A stretch of DNA of 64,000 bases from Prostheceraeus crozeri (lineage: Eukaryota > Platyhelminthes > Polycladida > Euryleptidae): NCBI GenBank assembly GCA_907163375.1, contig CAJQUW010015371.1, positions 682,001-746,000 on the forward strand, in the 5' to 3' direction. The position numbers were made by a program, and so were the translations under genes. The notes below the pieces were generated by a model that was not told the origin of the DNA, did not search any database, and was given only the letters and a program-made list of their open reading frames with translations. This document shows, one piece after another, positions 57,001 to 64,000 of the stretch (position 1 is the first letter of the stretch; every line of letters begins with the position of its first letter).

Positions 57001-60000
57001 GAATAAAGTTCTATCTGTTTATATGTTAGAAATAAAATAAAGTTTCAATAGTTTGCAAGTTAAAAATAAAGTTTCAATAGTTTACAAGTTTTAAAATAAA
57101 GTTTAAATAGTGTGCAAGATAAAAAATAAAGTTTGAACAGTTTACAAGCTGAAATAAAGTTTTAATAGTGTACACGTTGGAAATAAAGTTTTAATAGTTT
57201 ATGTACTTCAAAATAGAGTTATAACAGTTTATATGTTAGAAATAAAATGAAGTTTCATCAGTTTACAAGTTAAGAATAAAGTTCTATCTGTTTGTATGAT
57301 AGAAATAAAACAAAGTTTCAACCGTTTACAAGTTAAAATAAAGTTTCACCAGTGTACAAGTTAGAAATAAAGTTTCAATAGTGTATATGTTAGAAATAAA
57401 GTTTTAGCTGTTTGTATATGAAAAACTAAGTTTCAAGAGTTTACAAGTTAAAAAATAAAGTTTTAAGAGTTACAAGTTAAAACTAATGTTTCAATAGTGT
57501 GTGTATGTTAAGAATAAAGTTTTATCTGTTTGTATGTTAGAAATAGAATGAAGTTTGAACAGTTTACAAGTTAAGAATAAAGTTCTATCTGTTTATATGT
57601 TAGAAATAAAATAAAGTTTCAATAGTTTGCAAGTTAAAAATAAAGTTTCAATAGTTTACAAGTTTTAAAATAAAGTTTAAATAGTGTGCAAGATAAAAAA
57701 TAAAGTTTGAACAGTTTACAAGCTAAAATAAAGTTTTAATAGTGTACACGTTGGAAATAAAGTTTTAATAGTTTATGTGCTTCAAAATAGAGTTATAACA
57801 GTTTATATGTTAGAAATAAAATGAAGTTTCATCAGTTTACAAGTTAAGAATAAAGTTCTATCTGTTTGTATGATAGAAATAAAACAAAGTTTCAACCGTT
57901 TACAAGTTAAAATAAAGTTTCACCAGTGTACAAGTTAGAAATAAAGTTTCAATAGTGTATATGTTAGAAATAAAGTTTTAGCTGTTTGTATATGAAAAAC
58001 TAAGTTTCAAGAGTTTACAAGTTAAAAAATAAAGTTTCAATGGTGTATACGTTAGAAATAAAGTTTTAGCTGTTTGTATATCAAAATAAAGTTTCAAGAG
58101 TTTACAAGTTAGAAATAAAGTTTCATCAGTGTGCACGTTAAGAATAAAGTTTCAATAGTGTGTATGTTAAGAATAGAGAGTTGTTTTATATGTTTGAAAT
58201 AAAATAAAGTTTTATAGTTTGCAAGTTAATAAAGTTCAATAGTTTGCAAGTTTAAATTTTCTAATAGCATAAGATAATAAATAAAGTTTGAACAGTTTAC
58301 AAGCTGAAATAAAGTTTTAATAGTGTACACGTTGGAAATATTCAAAATAGAGTTATAACAGTTTATATGTTAGAAATAAAATGAAGTTTCATCAGTTTAC
58401 AAGTTAAGAATAAAGTTCTATCTGTTTGTATGATAGAAATAAAACAAAGTTTCAACCGTTTACAAGTTAAAATAAAGTTTCACCAGTGTACAAGTTAGAA
58501 ATAAAGTTTCAATAGTGTATATGTTAGAAATAAAGTTTTAGCTGTTTGTATATGAAAAACTAAGTTTCAAGAGTTTACAAGTTAAAAAATAAAGTTTCAA
58601 TGGTGTATACGTTAGAAATAAAGTTTTAGCTGTTTGTATATCAAAATAAAGTTTCAAGAGTTTACAAGTTAGAAATAAAGTTTCAACAGTGTGCACGTTA
58701 AGAATAAAGTTTCAATAGTGTGTATGTTAAGAATAAAGTTCTATCTGTTTATATGTTAGAAATAAAAATGAAGGTTCATCAGTTTACAAGTTAAGAATAA
58801 AGTTTTATCTGCTTGTATGTTAGAAATAAAATAAAGTTTCGACCGTTAACAAGTTAAAAATAAAGTTTCAGATTAAAATAAAGTTTCAATAGTGTGTATG
58901 ATGGAAATAAAGTTTAAGCGCTTTGTGCGTCAGAAATAAAGTTTCAACCGTTTACAAGTTAAAAATAAAGTTTCAACAGTGTGTACGTTAAGAATAAAGT
59001 TTTATCTGTTTATATGTTAGAAATAAAAATAAAGGTTCACCAGTTTACAGGTTAAGAATAAAGTTTTATCTGCTTGTATGTCAGAAATGAAATAAAGTTT
59101 CACCAGTTTAAAAGTTAAGAATAAAGTTTCAATAGTGTGTATGTTAGAAATAAAGTTTCAATAGTGTGTATGTTAAGAATAAAGTTCTATCTGTTTATAT
59201 GTTAGAAATAAAAATGAAGGTTCACCAGTTTGCAAGTTAAGAATAAAGTTTTATCTGCTTGCATGTCAGAAATGAAATAAAGTTTCACCAGTTTAAAAGT
59301 TAAGAATAAAGTTTCACCAGTTTAAAAGTTAAGAATAAAGTTTCAATAGTGTGTATGTTAAGAATAAAGTTCTATCTGTTTATATGTTAGAAATAAAATG
59401 AAGTTTCAATAGTGTGTATGTTAAGAATAAAGTTCTATCTGTTTATATGTTAGAAATAAAATAAAGTTTCAACAGTCTACAAGTTAAAAATAAAATTATA
59501 ACTGTTTCAAGAGTTTACAAGTTAGAAATTAAGTTTCAATGGTGTATGCGTTAGAAATAAAGTTTTAGCTGTTTGTATATCAAAATAAAGTTTCAAGAGT
59601 TTACAAGTTAGAAATAAAATGAAGGTTCACCAGTTTACAAGTTAAGAATGAAGTTCTATCTGTTTGTATGTTAGAAATAAAACAAAGTTTCAACCGTTAA
59701 CAAGTTAAAAATAAAGTTTTAAGAGTTACAAGTTAAAACTAATCTTTCAATAGTGTGTGTATGTTAAGAATAAAGTTTCAGCTGTTTGTATATTAGAAAT
59801 AGAATGAAGTTTGAACAGTTTACAAGTTAAGAATAAAGTTCTATCTGTTTATATGTTAGAAATAAAATAAAGTTTCAATAGTTTGCAAGTTAAAAATAAA
59901 GTTTCAATAGTTTACAAGTTTTAAAATAAAGTTTAAATAGTGTGCAAGATAAAAAATAAAGTTTGAACAGTTTACAAGCTGAAATAAAGTTTTAATAGTG

Positions 60001-63000
60001 TACACGTTGGAAATAAAGTTTTAATAGTTTATGTGCTTCAAAATAGAGTTATAACAGTTTATATGTTAGAAATAAAATGAAGTTTCATCAGTTTACAAGT
60101 TAGAATAAAGTTCTATCTGTTTGTATGATAGAAATAAAACAAAGTTTCAACCGTTTACAAGTTAAAATAAAGTTTCACCAGTGTACAAGTTAGAAATAAA
60201 GTTTCAATAGTGTATATGTTAGAAATAAAGTTTTAGCTGTTTGTATATGAAAAACTAAGTTTCAAGAGTTTACAAGTTAAAAAATAAAGTTTCAATGGTG
60301 TATACGTTAGAAATAAAGTTTTAGCTGTTTGTATATCAAAATAAAGTTTCAAGAGTTTACAAGTTAGAAATAAAGTTTCATCAGTGTGCACGTTAAGAAT
60401 AAAGTTTCAATAGTGTGTATGTTAAGAATAAAGTTCTATCTGTTTATATGTTAGAAATAAAATAAAGTTTCAATAGTTTGCAAGTTAAAAATAAAGTTTC
60501 AATAGTTTACAAGTTTTAAAATAAAGTTTAAATAGTGTGCAAGATAAAAAATAAAGTTTGAACAGTTTACAAGCTGAAATAAAGTTTTAATAGTGTACAC
60601 GTTGGAAATAAAGTTTTAATAGTTTATGTGCTTCAAAATAGAGTTATAACAGTTTATATGTTAGAAATAAAATGAAGTTTCATCAGTTTACAAGTTAATA
60701 ATAAAGTTCTATCTGTTTGTATGATAGAAATAAAACAAAGTTTCAACCGTTTACAAGTTAAAATAAAGTTTCACCAGTGTACAAGTTAGAAATAAAGTTT
60801 CAATAGTGTATATGTTAGAAATAAAGTTTTAGCTGTTTGTATATGAAAAACTAAGTTTCAAGAGTTTACAAGTTAAAAAATAAAGTTTCAATGGTGTATA
60901 CGTTAGAAATAAAGTTTTAGCTGTTTGTATATCAAAATAAAGTTTCAAGAGTTTACAAGTTAGAAATAAAGTTTCAACAGTGTGCACGTTAAGAATAAAG
61001 TTTCAATAGTGTGTATGTTAAGAATAAAGTTCTATCTGTTTATATGTTAGAAATAAAAATGAAGGTTCATCAGTTTACAAGTTAAGAATAAAGTTTTATC
61101 TGTTTGTATGTTAGAAATAAAATAAAGTTTCGACCGTTAACAAGTTAAAAATAAAGTTTCAGATTAAAATAAAGTTTCAATAGTGTGTATGATGGAAATA
61201 AAGTTTAAGCGCTTTGTGCGTCAGAAATAAAGTTTCAACCGTTTACAAGTTAAAAATAAAGTTTCAACAGTGTGTACGTTAAGAATAAAGTTCTATCTGT
61301 TTATATGTTGGAAATAAAAATAAAGGTTCACCAGTTTACAGGTTAAGAATAAAGTTTTATCTGCTTGTATGTCAGAAATGAAATAAAGTTTCACCAGTTT
61401 AAAAGTTAAGAATAAAGTTTCAATAGTGTGTATGTTAGAAATAAAGTTTCAATAGTGTGTATGTTAAGAATAAAGTTCTATCTGTTTATATGTTAGAAAT
61501 AAAAATGAAGGTTCACCAGTTTGCAAGTTAAGAATAAAGTTTTATCTGCTTGCATGTCAGAAATGAAATAAAGTTTCACCAGTTTAAAAGTTAAGAATAA
61601 AGTTTCACCAGTTTAAAAGTTAAGAATAAAGTTTCAATAGTGTGTATGTTAAGAATAAAGTTCTATCTGTTTATATGTTAGAAATAAAATGAAGTTTCAA
61701 TAGTGTGTATGTTAAGAATAAAGTTCTATCTGTTTATATGTTAGAAATAAAATGAAGGTTCACCAGTTTACAAGTTAAGAATAAATTTTATCTGCTTGTA
61801 TGTTAGAAATAAAATAAAGTTTCACCGATTTACAAGTTAAAAAATAAAGTTTCAATAGTTAACACGTTAAAAATAAAGTTTCAATAGTGTGTATGTTAAG
61901 AATAAAGTTCTATCTGTTTGTATATTAGAAAGAAAATGAAGGTTCATCAGTTTACAAGTTAATAATAAAGTTTTATCTGTTTGTATGTTAGAAATAAAAC
62001 ATAGTTTCAACCGTTGACAAGTTAAAAATAAAGTTTCAATAGTTTGCGAGTTAAAACTAATGTTTCAATAGTGCGTATGTTAAGAATAAAGTTTTATCTG
62101 TTTGTATGTTAGAAATAAAATGAAGCTTCGCCAGTTTACAAGTTTAGAATAAAGTTTTATCAGCTTGTATGTTAGAAATAAAATGAAGTTTCACCAGTTT
62201 ACAAATTAAAAATAAAGTTTCAATAGTGTGTACGTTAGAAATAAAGTTTCAACCGTTTACAAGTTAAAATAAAGTTTCAACAGTGTCTACGTTAGAAATA
62301 AAGTTTTATCTGTTTGTAAAGTTCGATCGTAGGATTTACTAGTTTGCAAGTTAGACTCAGCATTCTACTAGTTGTAAATGAAAATAACGTTTCAACAGTT
62401 TACAGATTAAAATAAAGTTTCAATAGTGTATATGATGGAAATAAAGTTTAAGCGCTTTGTGCGTTAGAAATAAAGTTTCAGCCGTTGACAAGTTAAAAAT
62501 AAAGTTTCAACAGTGTGTACGTTAGAAATAAAGTTTCAACAGTTTACAAGTTGAAAAATAAAGTTTCAACAGTGTGTACGTTAGAAATAAATGAAAGTAA
62601 GAACTTCATCGTATGAGTATTCAAAGCATGTTTTGTAAATCAAATGTGTGTAGTCCTGACATGATAGAATCGCGTTAGAAATAAAGTTTCAGCCGTTTAC
62701 AAGTTAAAGATAAAGTTTCAACAGTGTGTACGTTAGAAATAAAGTTTTAGCTGTTTATATGTTAGAAACAAAATAAAGTTTCACAGTTTACAAGTTGAAA
62801 AATAAAGTTTCAACAGTGTGTACGTTAGAAATAAATGAAAGTAAGAACTTCATCGTATGAGTATTCAAAACATGTTTTGTAAATCAAATGTGTGTAGTCC
62901 TGACATGATAGAATCAAGCTTGACAAACGCGTTTGTCAAGTTCATTTGATTCTATCATGTCAGGACTACACACATTTGATTTACAAAACATGTTTTGAAT

Positions 63001-64000
63001 ACTCATACGATGAAGTTCTTACTTTCATTTATTTCTAACGTACACACTGTTGAAACTTTATTTTTCAACTTGTAAACTGTGAAACTTTATTTTGTTTCTA
63101 ACATATAAACAGCTAAAACTTTATTTCTAACGTACACACTGTTGAAACTTTATCTTTAACTTGTAAACGGCTGAAACTTTATTTCTAACGCGATTCTATC
63201 ATGTCAGGACTACACACATTTGATTTACAAAACATGCTTTGAATACTCATACGATGAAGTTCTTACTTTCATTTATTTCTAACGTACACACTGTTGAAAC
63301 TTTATTTTTCAACTTGTAAACTGTTGAAACTTTATTTCTAACGTACACACTGTTGAAACTTTATTTTTAACTTGTCAACGGCTGAAACTTTATTTCTAAC
63401 GCACAAAGCGCTTAAACTTTATTTCCATCATATACACTATTGAAACTTTATTTTAATCTGTAAACTGTTGAAACGTTATTTTCATTTACAACTAGTAGAA
63501 TGCTGAGTCTAACTTGCAAACTAGTAAATCCTACGATCGAACTTTACAAACAGATAAAACTTTATTTCTAACGTAGACACTGTTGAAACTTTATTTTAAC
63601 TTGTAAACGGTTGAAACTTTATTTCTAACGTACACACTATTGAAACTTTATTTTTAATTTGTAAACTGGTGAAACTTCATTTTATTTCTAACATACAAGC
63701 TGATAAAACTTTATTCTAAACTTGTAAACTGGCGAAGCTTCATTTTATTTCTAACATACAAACAGATAAAACTTTATTCTTAACATACGCACTATTGAAA
63801 CATTAGTTTTAACTCGCAAACTATTGAAACTTTATTTTTAACTTGTCAACGGTTGAAACTATGTTTTATTTCTAACATACAAACAGATAAAACTTTATTA
63901 TTAACTTGTAAACTGATGAACCTTCATTTTCTTTCTAATATACAAACAGATAGAACTTTATTCTTAACATACACACTATTGAAACTTTATTTTTAACGTG
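51057..64000. repeat. Large A+T-rich satellite, ~29-bp monomers, higher-order structure
   Basis: Monomers follow AATAAAGTTT, then YARYAGTKT, then AYRYGTTAGA or ACAAGTTA. Larger blocks repeat: TTTGTCTGATAG recurs near 51532, 52714 and 53936 (about 1.2 kb apart), and TTATGTGCTTCAAAATAGAG recurs at spacings of about 560-650 bp and larger. A start module (TAGACTNAGC and TCTACTA) at about 51090 recurs near 62350. Most monomers hold AATAAA on the plus strand up to 62.93 kb; beyond that the array is inverted. The array continues past the window. No gene inside. Confidence 0.95.
61860..64000. repeat. Giant palindrome within the satellite, centre 62929/62930
   Basis: The centre is CTTGACAAACG|CGTTTGTCAAG. 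Sequence from 62941 to the end is the reverse complement of about 61864-62918 at every place compared. Next to the centre the arms differ: the left lacks a few bases present on the right (AATCAAG versus AATCAAATGAA). The arms exceed 1 kb and run off the window. Confidence 0.92.

Noticed and set aside
51057-64000. Possible CRISPR array (regular short repeats)
   Set aside because: There are no unique spacers: every segment is a variant of the same monomer, and the setting is eukaryotic.

Overview
The window is eukaryotic and metazoan. It holds spliced coiled-coil exons with GT-AG introns, four piggyBac DNA transposons of different families, fossil LINEs, Penelope-like elements (PLEs), tRNA-like short repeats and a very large A+T-rich satellite. 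Nothing in it looks bacterial. A histone-like 3' stem-loop next to a CAAGA box, and the general repeat style, hint at a marine deuterostome such as an echinoderm. That placement is inference only.

Left part (1-30 kb). Two broken LINE fossils (1-1.9 kb and 2.75-3.3 kb) precede a large plus-strand host gene. I trace 12 exons from 3877 to 29645. All splice phases agree and sum to 1333 codons plus a stop. The 5' end lies outside the window. The product is a long coiled-coil protein. Two R/L-x-x-LE-x-SI-x-x-N-x-x-L blocks suggest a CDK5RAP2/myomegalin/AKAP9-like centrosome or Golgi scaffold, but this is not proven. Its introns carry a compact PLE-like element with its own 228-codon ORF (7.48-8.49 kb), a piggyBac with one internal stop (12.37-15.30 kb), a piggyBac with an unbroken 582-aa transposase and matching ends (19.71-22.89 kb), tRNA-like repeats, a LINE tail and a long palindrome.

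Middle part (30-46 kb). A decayed minus-strand piggyBac is followed by two head-to-head PLE copies whose shared arms look identical, then a fourth piggyBac. Beyond them are at least two exons of an unrecognised minus-strand gene, several palindromes that look like PLE tails, and decayed repeats.

Right part (46-64 kb). C-rich and 22-bp repeats lead into a 488-bp tandem array that ends at a CRE plus TATA promoter-like site. Next (48.5-51 kb) is the most unusual stretch. Tandem 476-bp units each hold a TATA box, an unbroken 88-codon ORF, a histone-type 3' stem-loop and a chain of further hairpins. Eight hairpins here share an invariant G-CTAT-C loop on different stems. From about 51.06 kb to the window end runs a satellite of roughly 29-bp monomers, most carrying AATAAA. 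It has about 1.2-kb higher-order repeats and turns into its own reverse complement at 62929/62930, giving a palindrome with arms over 1 kb.
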